From the NCBI GenBank assembly GCA_002699025.1, contig PABA01000080.1, positions 1 through 64,000 of the forward strand: 64,000 nucleotides of DNA. Reading direction: 5' to 3'. The notes beneath the pieces were generated by a model, which worked only from the letters and a program-made list of their open reading frames with translations, did no database searches and was not told the DNA's origin. Shown here one piece after another: positions 25,772 through 36,300 of this stretch. The translations under genes and the position numbers were made by a program. Each line of letters begins with the position of its first letter. Positions within the stretch are counted from its first letter, which is position 1. The DNA comes from Sandaracinus sp. (GTDB lineage Bacteria; Myxococcota_A; Polyangia; Polyangiales; Houyiibacteriaceae).

Positions 25772-26593
25772 TCACTCGGGTCGGCGGACACGGACGAAGG
25801 GGCGCGAGCGGAAGCGCGCGTCGCCATCGGGCCCGAGGGCGAGCCGGCCGACCAGGCTGAAGACGCGCCCCGCAGAGTCGGCAGCGATGAGCTCGATCCG
25901 CTCGGCGAGGACGGCGTGGACGTCGGCGTGGAGCAGCGCGGCCCGCACCTCCTCGAGCGTGGCGGCGTCGGGGGCGCCGCCCATCGCGTGGCCGATCATC
26001 GCCTCGGTCGCCTCCGGGAGCGCCGCGCGGAGCTCGGCCTCGTCGGGGACCAGCTCGGCGCCCTGGCCGGCCCGGACGCGATCGGCGAAGCCGCGCGCCA
26101 GCTGCTCGAGGGGAGCGAGGTAGGCGGGCGTTCCCGGAGTCGGGCTGGCGCTCGACGAACCGACCAGGGAGAGCGGGTCGATCCGTCCGAGGCGCACGCC
26201 CGTGGGGAGGAAGACGGCGATGACGCGCGCCCGCTGCCCGTCGCCGAGCTCGACCTGCACGCCGACGGCGAGGACGCGCGGCGTCAGCGCGCCGGTCGGC
26301 GAGTCCCGCACTTCGACGAAGTCCACCCCCTCTTCCCGGGGAGCCACCGGCACGCCCTCCACGGGCTCGCCCCGGGCCGCCGCCAAAAAGGCGCGCGTGA
26401 CGGCCTCCGCCCAGGGCGTGGCCTCGCTCGGGGCCCACGTCCCGCCTGGCTCGGGCGACGCGACGGGCGCTTCGGCGGGCGCCTCCCCACCCGCCGCGCC
26501 GATGGCGACGGGCTCCGGCGTCGGTGGCGGCGCCGGGGCGCAGGCGAGCACGCCTCCGAGCGCGAGCGGGAAGAGAGTGGAGAGCGGGCGCAT
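25772..26593 (-). CDS. putative lipoprotein of unknown function
   Basis: The 273-residue product has a lipoprotein signal (LALGGVLACAP, cysteine at about 18), a Pro/Ala/Glu linker (20-55), then an alpha/beta mature part with EAVTRAFLAAARGE, VEVRDSPTGALTPRVLAVGVQVELGDGQ and a C-terminal beta segment RIELIAADSAGRVFSLVGRLALGPDGDARF. No known domain is evident. It is followed after 75 bp by PhoH on the same strand. Confidence 0.75.
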   Translation of the reverse strand: MRPLSTLFPLALGGVLACAPAPPPTPEPVAIGAAGGEAPAEAPVASPEPGGTWAPSEATPWAEAVTRAFLAAARGEPVEGVPVAPREEGVDFVEVRDSPTGALTPRVLAVGVQVELGDGQRARVIAVFLPTGVRLGRIDPLSLVGSSSASPTPGTPAYLAPLEQLARGFADRVRAGQGAELVPDEAELRAALPEATEAMIGHAMGGAPDAATLEEVRAALLHADVHAVLAERIELIAADSAGRVFSLVGRLALGPDGDARFRSRPFVRVRRPE

Positions 26594-26736
26594 CGCGGGC
26601 GAGCATAACGCGGCGCCCCGGTCCGAATGCATGCCCCCGGGACACCGCTCGCCCCCCAGCTTCGTGCGATCGACGCGCGCCCGTCGAGGGCGAGCCGGCG
26701 GCGCCGCGCTTCGACGGACCGCCCTGCTCCGGCCCC

Positions 26737-29700
26737 CTACTCCGGCGCGTAGGTCTCGCGGGCGGTCGCGCCCGCGACCACGTCCTCCACGTGGAAGCGG
26801 AGCGGCACGGTCTCGTTGCCGAGCCAGAGCGCGGCCTGATCGGCGAAGTGGGGCGAGTCGGTCCGGCCCGAGTTGCCGCCGGGGAGGATGTTCACGCCGC
26901 TCACGGCGCCCTCCTCGAGGCGGATGACCATCCGCATCACGGGCCCGTCCGAGTACCAGTAGTGGTCGGCGTCGTAGTCCCAATGGGCCGCGTCGACGTT
27001 GAAGAGGTCCCCGGGTCGCGGGAACCAGGGGAGCGTGGCGCGCGGGTCGTCCTCCTCGAGCCCTTCGGCGAGCGGCAGCGTCTCGGTGGTGATCGAGAAG
27101 CCCGAGGCGAGGAGCGCGAAGCTCGGCTCGTCGCCGATGAAGTCGCTGACGATCGACTCGAACTGCACCAGGTGCCTCAGCCCCCAGAGCCACTCCTCCA
27201 TGGACGCCGTCCCGAAGCCGCCGACGCCCGGGCGCTCCGGGTCCGGCGCGCTCTCGAGGTGCTCGAGCGCCGTCACGAGCGCGCCGAGGGCCACCTCGTC
27301 GCTCGACTCGACCGTCCCCTCGGTGCCGAGGTCGTCGAAGAAGGCGCTCTCCTCCGTCGCCGCGTCCCAGCTCGCGAGCCCCGCCGGGTTCGCCGCGCCC
27401 CGACCGCGCCAGAGGTCGTGGAGCGCGCGGGTGATGCGCGTCGGCGCGTCCGGGCGGAACGCGAAGCCCATGTCCTCGTCGTCGAAGACCGCGCGGTAGA
27501 GGCGACGCCACCACTCGTTGAAGAGCATGGTCGCCACGGCGTCGGCCCGCTCGTCCGCGCTCGGCGCCGCGTAGAAGGTCTCGACCCCGCTCGCCGCTGG
27601 CGCGCCGCGCTCGAGCCAGGCGCGGACGCGCGCTTCGACCTCGTCGACGCGCGCCGCGTGGGCCGCGTAGAGATCCGCGAGGCGCCCTTCGGCCCCGGGC
27701 GCGGGCGAGCCGGCCGCGAGCTCCTGGGCCCGGTCGATCACCTCGAGCAGGCGCGGCGCGAACTGGAGGCCGAGCACGGAGGTGTGGTCGCCCTGGAGCG
27801 CCGCCATGGCCTCGGCGCTCGCCTCGCCCGCCTCCGCGAGCTCCATCAGACGCGCCTGGATCGTCGCGCCCCGGTAGCCGTTGTTCCAGGGGCCGCCGAG
27901 GTAGTACGGGTCGTCGAAGAAGTCGCCGTCGGTCGTGATGTTGGCGACGTCGTGGTTCGCCGTGAGCACGAAGCCGCGCGCCGGGCTGAGCGCCGCCGGC
28001 CACTCCTCGAAGGGCACCAGGCATTGGTACTCGTCGCCCTCGCAGCGGCCCTCGTCCGGGAGCCCGTCGTCGCCGAGGGGGATGGTGAAGCCGCGGAAGC
28101 GCGTGCCGTCGAGGAGCCCGCGCGGGTCGGCGCCCTCCACCCAGGGGCCGCCCTCGCTCTCGCGCGGCAGGTACACGCGCGAGGGGATCGCGTTGTAGCT
28201 GCCGTAGTAGACGTCGCCCTGCACATCGGCGGCGACGAGGTTCTGCGCGTAGGTGACGAGCTCCCGGGTGGCCTCGCGGAAGTCGCCGACCGTGTCCGCG
28301 TCGTTGAAGCCCTGGAGCGCGCGGAGGAGGTTCGAGACGTCGAAGCCGGCGAAGTCGAAGCTGATCGCGCTGACGACGCCGTCCTCGTCGACGTCCTCGG
28401 GGATGACGTACTCGCCGCCGACGTTGACGAGCGTCTCACCGGCGCCGGGCGTGGCGTCGGCCGTGACGACGCGGCCCTCGATGGCCGTGAGGGGGCGGCC
28501 GTCGAAGGTCTCCCAGCGGGTCCAGGTCTCCGTGCGCCCCACCGAGCCCAGGGCCGGTCGGTCGGCGATCTCGTAGGTCTCCGCGACGGCGACGAGCGGG
28601 CGCTCCTCGCCCATGAAGCGGGTCGCGCGCGGGGCGCCTTCGGCGTCGAGGACGAGCTCCTCCGCGTACCAATCGGTGACGTCGCCACGGAGGTAGGTCT
28701 GGGACCAGGCGATGCGCCCGTTGGTGCCGACGGCCATGGGCGGGATGCCGGCGAAGAAGAGGCCCATGAGCGTGGTCTCGCCCTCGCCGAAGACGCTGGT
28801 GTCGAGGCCGAGCTGGTAGAAGAGCGGCGCGATGGAGAGCGGGAGGTGCCCGTCGCCGGCGAGGAGCGTGGCCCCGTCCTCCGTGCGGTCGCCCATGACC
28901 GCCCAGGCGTTGGAGCCGAAGTCGTCGCCCCGGGGGCCGACGACGCGGCGCTCGAAGGCGCGGACGCGGGCGAGGTGGCGCGCGAACATGCTGCGCTCGA
29001 CGGGGAGGCGGGCGGCGCGGAGCCCCGGGAGCGCGGCGGGACGCGCGCCGGGGCTCGGGAAGGCATCGGGGAGGAAGCCCGAGGCGTCCGTCTCGAGGCC
29101 GAAGCCCGCGGCGCTGCTCACCGGGTGGATGGGGCGGACGTTCGCGAAGATGTCCTCCTGCACGCCGCCGCGACGGAGCGCGTCGTCCGGGAACGCGGTA
29201 GCGACCTCGTCGGCGACCTCGGCCCAGCGGAGGTCCTTGGACTCGAAGCCGAGCTGGTAGACGGGCACGGCGGCGAAGGCGACCACGTCCTCGAGGGAGA
29301 GGGGCTGCATGAGCATGCCGGCGTTCCGGGCGCCGAGGACGGGGGCGGCGACGCGGAGCTCGCTCGGCGGGTCGGCGCGGCGCTCCTTCACGGCCTGCAC
29401 GTAGGCGTTGATGCCCTCGCGGCAGGCCTCGTAGACCTCGCGCTGCTCGTCGGTGAGGAGCGAGACGAGGCGCTCGGCGACGCGGCGCATGCCTTCGCCG
29501 CGGGAGGCCTGGTCGGCGGCGAGGGCGGCGTCGCCCATCAGCTCGGAGAGCGTGCCCTGGGCGAGGCGGCGGCCGGCCTCGATCTGGAAGTAGCGGTCCC
29601 GGGCGAGGAGAAAGCCTTGCACGACGCGGAGGTCGCGCTCGGTGGCGGCGTAGACGTGCGGCACGCCGGCCTCGGTGCGGAGGACGTAGACGGGCTGCTC

Positions 29701-29913
29701 GAGGGTGGGGAGAACCCAGCGCTCGCTCTCGGGGACGCGGAGGACGTCGCCGCGGGGGCCGTCGGGGAGCGGCGCGTCGGGCGCGGCGTCGGCGACGGCG
29801 GCGTCCTCGGGGCCCGCGTCGGGGTCGGGCGCGTCGTCGTCGCCGCATGCGCACGCGAGGACCAGCGCGCCGAAGAGCGCCGGGCGAAGCCAACGGGAAA
29901 GCATGGCCGCCAT
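26737..29913 (-). CDS. penicillin-acylase-family lipoprotein (Ntn hydrolase)
   Basis: The product of about 1058 residues has a lipoprotein signal (FGALVLACAC) and an Asp/Ala/Pro linker, then the penicillin acylase fold: the alpha-chain motif GVPHVYAATERDLRVVQGFLLARDRYFQIE, then the self-processing junction G-S-N-A-W (Ser nucleophile about 334), then beta-chain motifs LAGDGHLPL and GLFFAGIPPMAVGTNGRIAWS. In this family the serine freed by autocleavage hydrolyses amides such as beta-lactams and acyl-homoserine lactones. Starts at 29913 and 29904 are both possible. A surface enzyme acting on an amide is likely; the substrate is unknown. Confidence 0.9.
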   Translation of the reverse strand: MAAMLSRWLRPALFGALVLACACGDDDAPDPDAGPEDAAVADAAPDAPLPDGPRGDVLRVPESERWVLPTLEQPVYVLRTEAGVPHVYAATERDLRVVQGFLLARDRYFQIEAGRRLAQGTLSELMGDAALAADQASRGEGMRRVAERLVSLLTDEQREVYEACREGINAYVQAVKERRADPPSELRVAAPVLGARNAGMLMQPLSLEDVVAFAAVPVYQLGFESKDLRWAEVADEVATAFPDDALRRGGVQEDIFANVRPIHPVSSAAGFGLETDASGFLPDAFPSPGARPAALPGLRAARLPVERSMFARHLARVRAFERRVVGPRGDDFGSNAWAVMGDRTEDGATLLAGDGHLPLSIAPLFYQLGLDTSVFGEGETTLMGLFFAGIPPMAVGTNGRIAWSQTYLRGDVTDWYAEELVLDAEGAPRATRFMGEERPLVAVAETYEIADRPALGSVGRTETWTRWETFDGRPLTAIEGRVVTADATPGAGETLVNVGGEYVIPEDVDEDGVVSAISFDFAGFDVSNLLRALQGFNDADTVGDFREATRELVTYAQNLVAADVQGDVYYGSYNAIPSRVYLPRESEGGPWVEGADPRGLLDGTRFRGFTIPLGDDGLPDEGRCEGDEYQCLVPFEEWPAALSPARGFVLTANHDVANITTDGDFFDDPYYLGGPWNNGYRGATIQARLMELAEAGEASAEAMAALQGDHTSVLGLQFAPRLLEVIDRAQELAAGSPAPGAEGRLADLYAAHAARVDEVEARVRAWLERGAPAASGVETFYAAPSADERADAVATMLFNEWWRRLYRAVFDDEDMGFAFRPDAPTRITRALHDLWRGRGAANPAGLASWDAATEESAFFDDLGTEGTVESSDEVALGALVTALEHLESAPDPERPGVGGFGTASMEEWLWGLRHLVQFESIVSDFIGDEPSFALLASGFSITTETLPLAEGLEEDDPRATLPWFPRPGDLFNVDAAHWDYDADHYWYSDGPVMRMVIRLEEGAVSGVNILPGGNSGRTDSPHFADQAALWLGNETVPLRFHVEDVVAGATARETYAPE

Positions 29914-30147
29914 GATAGCGCGAACGACCCTCACGGCGCGCCGACGAGGGGGCCGGCGCTCCCGGTCGGAGGGTCGAAGCGGACCGGAGCTCCCCACTCG
30001 CCCTCGCGCCGACCGCCCTCCCCGGCGTCGACGCCGCCCTCGACCCCTCGAGGTCATCCACCTTTGCGGAGGTCACGAACGACGAGCGCTCGGCGCCATG
30101 GCCCGCGGCCTGCGCATCACCGTCTGCGTCGCCGCCGGGCGTGCTTC

Positions 30148-31029
30148 CTACGCCGCCAGGGGCAGGGCCCGGATGCGCTCGACGAAGTCGTCCGGGGCCT
30201 CGACGAAGAGCCGCTCCCCGAGGGCGAAAGCCTCCTCCTGGATGCGCCGCCGCTCCCCGGCGGCCACGTCCCGGAGCACCGCCCGGAGCGTCGGATCGCC
30301 GAGCTCCTCCCGCGCCACGACGCGCACGAAGACGGCCAGGTCGTGGTCGTCACCGAGCAGGCCGCTCAGCGCCTTGGCCACGCTCCGCCGCGCGCCGATC
30401 AGCTCGGGCGCGCGCCGCCGCAGCAGCTTGCAGTGGTACCGGTGGTACTTCACGCGCTTGCGCCACTCGTGGAGGCGCTCGACGCTCGGCGCCTCCTCCG
30501 CCTCGGCCCCGCGCTTCCGCGCGCGTTTGTAGGTCTTGCGCAGCCCCCCGACCCAGGCGTCGGGCCCCGCGGCGGGCACGCGCCAGCGCACGACGTCCTC
30601 GCGCACGCGCGCCAACCGCTCGCGGGCCTCCTTCAGCCGGCCGTCCGCATGCATCTGGGCGTGCAGGTCGTCGCGGCGATGCGCGAGCGCCTTGCGCAGC
30701 CCCTTCAGGCGCGCGTCGTCGAGGGCCGCCCCGAAGGGCTCGGCGAGCAGCTCGTCGAAGGTCTCGACCAGCGCCGCGGCGTCGCGGAAGCTCGAGAGCA
30801 GCCCCTGCGCGTCACGGACACGCGCGTTCTCGCGGGCGTAGAGCTCGGGGGCGGCCTTCCGCACCAGGCGCAGCAGCGCGCGGACCTTCTTGGCGCGCTT
30901 GCGGAGGTCGTGGACGGCGTCGGCGATCACCGGGCTCTTCGCCTCGTCGAGGGCCTTCTCCAGCTGCTCGCGGGCGACGCGGCGCACGGCCCCCTCGACG
31001 GGCTCGTCGGCTTCCAGGGCAAAGCTCAT
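30148..31029 (-). CDS. CHAD domain protein
   Basis: The 293-residue protein is helical and rich in conserved His/Arg/Lys: VHDLRKRAKKVRALLRLV near the start and LHEWRKRVKYHRYHCKLL in the second half. Both match the CHAD helix pattern (HxxRxxxKxxR). CHAD domains bind inorganic polyphosphate and often sit beside CYTH enzymes or polyphosphate kinases; none is adjacent here. The start ATG at 31029 is chosen over an upstream frame that is only Arg/Gly/Ala. Confidence 0.9.
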   Translation of the reverse strand: MSFALEADEPVEGAVRRVAREQLEKALDEAKSPVIADAVHDLRKRAKKVRALLRLVRKAAPELYARENARVRDAQGLLSSFRDAAALVETFDELLAEPFGAALDDARLKGLRKALAHRRDDLHAQMHADGRLKEARERLARVREDVVRWRVPAAGPDAWVGGLRKTYKRARKRGAEAEEAPSVERLHEWRKRVKYHRYHCKLLRRRAPELIGARRSVAKALSGLLGDDHDLAVFVRVVAREELGDPTLRAVLRDVAAGERRRIQEEAFALGERLFVEAPDDFVERIRALPLAA

Positions 31030-31131
31030 GGGGCGGGGTGCTGCAAGCGCGGCGCCACGCGCTCGACGCGGACCGCCCCCGCGCGCCCGCGCCTCACCCG
31101 GGGCGCGGCGCCCCGCCCGCACGCCGCCCGC

Positions 31132-32997
31132 TCAGGGGCAGCTCGTGCCGCGCACGCTCACGGAGCGCACCCGCGGCGTCTCCCAGCCGGGCCCCCGCAA
31201 GGTCAGCCGGAGCTGCACGACGCTCCCCCGCAGGGCCATGGGGAGCGCGCCCGCGTCGTCGGCCGTGACCCAGGTCGCCCGCTCGAGCGCCGCCGCGTCT
31301 GCCGCCGCCCGGACGGCCACCACCACCTCGGCGTCCCGCGCCAGGTCGACGTCGGCGAACGCCCCGGTGATCGTCCGCGGCGCGCCGAGGTCGAGCGGCT
31401 CCGCCTCGTAGACCCCCTCGACGGGATAGGGGCTCGGGTCGGCCGCCACGTGCGCGAGCACCCCGGCGCGCTCGAAGCGCACCGTCTCGTCGCCGGTGTT
31501 CTGGACGGTGAAGCGCCACCCGCCGGCCACCGCCGTCGGCAGCCCGTCGCCCGTGAGCACGCGGCGCATGCGCCACACGTCCGTGCCCGCCACGCGCCGA
31601 CCGATCGCGTCCACGTCGAAGAGGTACTCGCGGCCATCGGGGGCGTCGATGCGCAGGGAGATGCCCTCGGGCTCGGCCGTCGCCGTGATCACCGCCGAGA
31701 GCTCCACCGCCTCCGGCCCGGCCGTGCCGCCGAGGACCAGCGGCAGGGTCGCCGAGCCCGTCGAGCCCGGGCCGACGGACTGCTGGGGCGTGGCCGCCTT
31801 CGCGAAGACGTCCCCGCCGAAGCGCGTCCGCGGCCGCATGTCCTCCGGCGCGAAGGCCGTCCCGTCGTCGAGCGTGAGGCGCGCGAAGGCGTCGAGGCTG
31901 TGCTCGCTGAGCTCGAGGATGACGTCGTGCCAGCCCTCGGCGAGGGAGAGCGGGTAGCTCTCGTCCATGGGCTCCGGGTCGTAGCCGCCGCCGACGAACA
32001 CGCCATCGACCCAGAGCCGGTGCCCGTCGTCGGAGCGGACGCGGATCGTGGCGCGCGGGGCCGGCAGGCGCACCCGCCCGATCCACCGCGCGGACCAGAG
32101 GTCGCTGCCGGCGAAGCCCACGTCACCGGGGTCGTCCCGGCCGAAGTCGAGGTCCGAGCCGCGCGGGTCGAGGCGGCGGGCCCAGGGGACGCCGTCCGGG
32201 GTCGTCATGACGAAGGCGAAGAGCTCGCGCCCGAGGCTCTCGGGCCGGACGCGCAGCCGGCGCCGGGCGACGACCTCCTCCGCGCCCTCGGGCCCGATGC
32301 GCAGCGTCAGCCCGCCGGGGCCGCCCTCGTCCGCGTAGGTCATGGCGATCGGGTACCAACCGTCCCGCGGCACCTCGAGCTCCCCGACGCCGTCCTCGAA
32401 GGGCCCGGGCGCGACCACCCGCGCGACGCTCCCGTCCAGGTCGATCTCCACGACGCCCACGTCGTCCACGTCGAGGACGAGCCGCTGGGGGCCGGCCTCG
32501 AGGAAGATCTCGCCTTCGTAGAGGAGCGTGAACTGGTCGTCGCCGGCCTCGAGGCCGAGCCCGCGGATGACCCCCGAGTAGTACTCGTCGAGGTCGTGCA
32601 GGTAGGCCTGGCCGGTCGGAGTCGCGCCGCTCAGGTCCGCGAGCGCCGGGTCCTCCGTGTCGAGGACCACGCCCTCGAAGGCCGTGACGCGGAGCACGCC
32701 GAGCCGGTGCGGTTGGAGCGCGAGCTCGAGGGCCCCCTCGCTGACGACGAGGTCGCTCCCTTCGGGCAGGGTCAGGTCCTCGAAGCCGAGGCGCACGAGC
32801 TCCGCGGGCGGCCCCCCATCGCAGGGCCCCGCATCCATGGGCCCCGCGTCGGCCGGGCCGGCGTCCTCGCCCGCGTCGACGGCCGCGTCCATGGCGCTGG
32901 CGTCCGCGGCCCCCGCGTCGCGCGCGGGGGCGAAGCCGAGCGCCCCGCGATCGACGGAGCACGCGAGGCAGAAGAGGAGCGGGAGCCACCACCGCAC
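31132..32997 (-). CDS. lipoprotein with PA14-type domains
   Basis: The 621-residue product has a short lipoprotein signal (LLFCLAC) and a linker full of DAGP/DAG units. A first PA14-like domain contains DQFTLLYEGEIFLEAGPQRL and DDVGVVEIDL. A second has the classic DLWSARWIGRVRLPAPRATIRVRSDDGHRLWVDGVFV. C-terminal beta-sandwich segments end in the unpaired cysteine of GTSCP. PA14 domains bind carbohydrates or peptides on cell surfaces. The start is GTG at 32997; no ATG in this frame lies close to the signal peptide. Confidence 0.8.
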   Translation of the reverse strand: MRWWLPLLFCLACSVDRGALGFAPARDAGAADASAMDAAVDAGEDAGPADAGPMDAGPCDGGPPAELVRLGFEDLTLPEGSDLVVSEGALELALQPHRLGVLRVTAFEGVVLDTEDPALADLSGATPTGQAYLHDLDEYYSGVIRGLGLEAGDDQFTLLYEGEIFLEAGPQRLVLDVDDVGVVEIDLDGSVARVVAPGPFEDGVGELEVPRDGWYPIAMTYADEGGPGGLTLRIGPEGAEEVVARRRLRVRPESLGRELFAFVMTTPDGVPWARRLDPRGSDLDFGRDDPGDVGFAGSDLWSARWIGRVRLPAPRATIRVRSDDGHRLWVDGVFVGGGYDPEPMDESYPLSLAEGWHDVILELSEHSLDAFARLTLDDGTAFAPEDMRPRTRFGGDVFAKAATPQQSVGPGSTGSATLPLVLGGTAGPEAVELSAVITATAEPEGISLRIDAPDGREYLFDVDAIGRRVAGTDVWRMRRVLTGDGLPTAVAGGWRFTVQNTGDETVRFERAGVLAHVAADPSPYPVEGVYEAEPLDLGAPRTITGAFADVDLARDAEVVVAVRAAADAAALERATWVTADDAGALPMALRGSVVQLRLTLRGPGWETPRVRSVSVRGTSCP

Positions 32998-33208
32998 GCC
33001 TCGGAAGTGCCCCCTTTCGCGCCGAGCCGCAAGACGAATCGTCCCCCGCGGGGTGGATCGACACGCCCGCGAAATCCCCGCGAAACCCTGGCCGGACGAC
33101 GCCACCGCGCGCCCGCCGACGTGGCCGCGCTTCGACGTCCCCGCACGCGCAGGATGCGTCCGAAGCGACTCGACCTTCGTCCGCGTCGCTTCGAGCGAGT
33201 CGGCGTGT

Positions 33209-33244
33209 GCCCCGTGCCCGTGCCTGTCCGTGCCCGTGCCCGTG
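33209..33244. repeat. GTGCCC hexamer array (complement of GGGCAC)
   Basis: Five to six imperfect copies of GTGCCC/GTGCCT lie on the + strand, so the G-tracts are on the minus strand. This is the same unit found at 165-246, 4897-4934 and 49978-50079, here in the opposite orientation. Confidence 0.75.
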
Positions 33245-33322
33245 GGAGGATGGGGAGCGTTTCTCGGCCGGGACGACTCCGCCTCGATGGTGCGCTCGCC
33301 GTTCCTCTCGTCTGCCCCGCGA

Positions 33323-33354
33323 CGTCCTCGTGCACGTGCACGTGCACGAGGACG
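33323..33354 (-). terminator. 32-bp perfect palindrome downstream of the kinase-TPR gene
   Basis: A perfect inverted repeat with arms CGTCCTCGTGCACGTG and its complement lies about 30 bp past the stop codon at 33386. Its centre consists of GTGCAC units, so it is palindromic as well as a tandem repeat. Position and strength suggest a hairpin terminator on the minus strand, but there is no T-run. Confidence 0.5.
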
Positions 33355-33385
33355 AGGACGTCGTGCGACCCCGGAAGACCCTCCC

Positions 33386-36300
33386 TCAGTCGTCGATGGC
33401 GAGGCCGAGCTTCTGGCGGAGCGTCATGTAGGCGTCGCTCACCCCGTAGAGGTAGAGCTCCCGCAGCCGCTCCTTCTGCGTCGCCTGGTCGTCCGGGCTC
33501 GCCTTCACGAGCGCCGTCGCGATCTCCAGGTCGTTCGCCATCACGAAGCCCACCCGGTCCGCCGTCAGGTCCACGGCCGCGACCCAGCGCTTCATGTCGA
33601 GCTCCGGCGCCGCCGCGAGGAGCTTCTGCACCAGCTCGCGCACCTTGTTCTGGCCGCTGTTGTCCACGTGGGACTTCAGCGCGGCGAGGCAGTCGTCGAC
33701 CTTCACACGCAGGTTCTTCGGCACCGGGAACTGCGGCGTCGCCAGCTTGATCGCCGCCAGCAGCCAGGCCCGGAGCCCGCTCCCGCTCGGCACCAGGTGC
33801 CGGAGGTAGTGGCCCGGCCGGAAGTAGCTCAGGTGCCGCGCCGCCACGAAGGCGAGCGCCTGCGCCGGGCCCCCGGCGAGCGCCGCCTTGCCCACGCCCA
33901 CGGCGGGCGGGGACGAGAAGACGAAGCTCAGGCCGCCCGGGTCGTCCTCCCGGTAGTAGGTCTTCGGCAGCGGGATCTGCGTGACGCCGGCCACGTAGTG
34001 GAGCGTCTGCACCATCACCGACTCGTCGCTCTCCGGATCCCGCGGCTTCGCCCCGTCCAGCTTGTAGGCCGAGAGCTTCTGCGAGCGCGTCGCCACGACC
34101 GCCGGCGTGATCGCCGCGAAGATGCCCGTGAGCAGCGGGTCCTGCTCCGGGTGGAGCAGGTGGTTGAACCAGATGTCCTCGCTGAAGAACTCCTGCGCCG
34201 CCGCCGGGTGCTTCGAGCGGTGCTTCTTGAAGAAGCTCTGCTCGTCCGGCCCGGCCATGTTGAGCACCTTCAGCGCCTGGCAGACGCACCAGCTCTCGTC
34301 GGCCTTCTTCACGTCCGTGAAGAGCTGCCGCAGCGACTGGTAGCTTTCGATCCGGTAGGGGCTCTTGCGCAGCAGATCCCGGTGGATGTCCACGGCCTTC
34401 CGGAAGAAGCGCTTCGGGTCGGCCTCGTAGATCTCCGCCAGCTTCTCGAGGCGCCGCCGGCTCTCCGGGTCGAGCTCCTGCGCGGCCTCGTAGGCCTCGG
34501 TCGCCTGCGCCGGGTCGTCCAGCTTCTCTTCGTAGAGCTCGCCGAGCGTGTCCCAGATCTTCGCCCGCTCCTCCGCCGGCGCGCCCTTCGAGCGCTCGAG
34601 GTGCGCGCGGTAGGCGTTCGCCAGCCCGCTCCAGTCCTCGCCCGCCTCCAGGCACGCGCGGAGCCCCTCGAAGGCCCGGTCCATGCCCGGGTCGTTGTCG
34701 AGGGCCTGCTCGTAGTAGTCGGCCGCCTCGTCGTGCCGCTCGAGCTCCTTGTGCGCGATGGACGCCGCCGTGACGTAGTACTTCGCGAGCTGCCGCGGAT
34801 CGTCGATCAGCTCGGCGATGCGCAGGATGACCTCCACCAGACGCGACCAGTCCTTGGTCTCGCTGTAGACGGCCATCAGCTTCGTCAGCAGGTTCCGATC
34901 GTCCGGCGTGATCTCGAGCGCCGCCACGTAGCTCTTCGCGGCCTTCTCGCGATCCTTGAGCTCGTCCTTGAGCACGTCTCCGACCGCGACGAGCAGATCG
35001 AAGCGCTCCTCGTCGGGGGCCCGCTCCATGCGCCGCCGCAGCGTGCGCACGACCTGGTCCCACTCCTTCTTCGCCTCGTGCACCCTCCGCAGCGAGGCGA
35101 GCGGCGCGGGGTCGTCCGGCGCGAGCTCGGCCGCGTCGTCGAGCACCTTCGCGGCCTCGTCGAGCTGCCCGGCCTCGCGGAGCGCGTCGCCGCGGCGGAA
35201 GAGGAGGCTCCCCTTCTCGACGGCGCCGAGCTCCTCGCCGGCCTTCTCGAAGAGCTCCCGGTAGAGCTCGGCCGCTTCGTCCCACTCCTTCGCGTCGTAG
35301 GTGACGTCGGCCACGCGCTGGAGCACGTCCCGATCGTCCGGCGCGTAGGCCTTGGCGTTCAGGAACGCGCGCTGGGCCTTGGCGAACTGCTCGAGCTTCG
35401 CGAAGGCGTCGCCACAGCGCAGGCTCACGGCCAGCGCCGCCTCCTCGTCCATCTCCGAGGTCCGCGCGAGGAGCGGCTCGTAGCGCTCCACGGCCGTCTC
35501 CCAGTCGCCGGCCTCGAAGGCCATGTCGCCGAGGCCCCGGGCCGCCGGCGTGCAGGTCGGGTCGAGCTCGAGGGCGTCCTCGAAGGCCGCGCGGGCCTTC
35601 TTCTCGTCCTCGAGGCGCTCGGCGTAGAGCACGCCCAGCTCCGCGTGGAGCTCGGCCTTGCGGGTCTTGCCGTCCGTGACCTCGATCTCGCGGAGCAGGA
35701 GCTCGGCCGCGCCGTGCGCGTCACCCCGGCTCGCGTAGAGCCGCCGGAGCGCCTCGGCCGCCGTGGCGTTCCCCTCGTCCGCGTCGAGCGCCCACTTGTA
35801 GCGCTCGATGGCCCGGTCGCGGTCGCCCGCGTCCTCGAGGAGCTTGCCCGCCTCGACGTAGCGCTCGGCCTTCTTCCCGGGCTCGCTCTCGCTCTCGGCG
35901 AGCCGGTCCACGGCCTCCACGGCCGCCGTCGCGTCGCCGGTCTGCGCCTTGAGCCGCGCCATCAGCGAGAGCGCGTCGGCGTGCTCCGAGTCCATGGCGA
36001 GCACGCGCTCGCAGAGCTCCATGGCCCGCTCGGGCGCGCCCACGTCGACCATGAGCGCCTTGGCCGCCTGCATGAGCAGGTCCCCCTTGCGGCGCTCGTC
36101 CTCGGCCGCCTGCGCATGCCGCTCGAGGGTCTGGACGAGCTCGTCGAAGCGCCCCGCCTGCCGGTAGAGGCGCGCCAGAGCCGGGTTCGCGTTCTCGTTG
36201 CCGGGGTCGATCTCGACGACCTGCTCGTAGGCGGCGACGGCCGCCTCGCGGTCGACGAACTCCTCCTCCTGGATGGCGCCGATGTGCTCGAGGACGGCGA

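Larger units (their letters stand above)
32998..33385. other. 388-bp gap with hexamer arrays and a long palindrome
   Basis: The gap lies between the start of the PA14 gene and the stop of the kinase-TPR gene. It holds a GTGCCC array (about 33209-33244) and a perfect palindrome (33323-33354). No coding frame of ordinary codon pattern is seen here. Confidence 0.6.

Noticed and set aside
26524-33750. A 2408-codon plus-strand open frame across the acylase, CHAD and PA14 genes
   Set aside because: It is antisense to genes with clear catalytic motifs and has no recognisable domain or signal.
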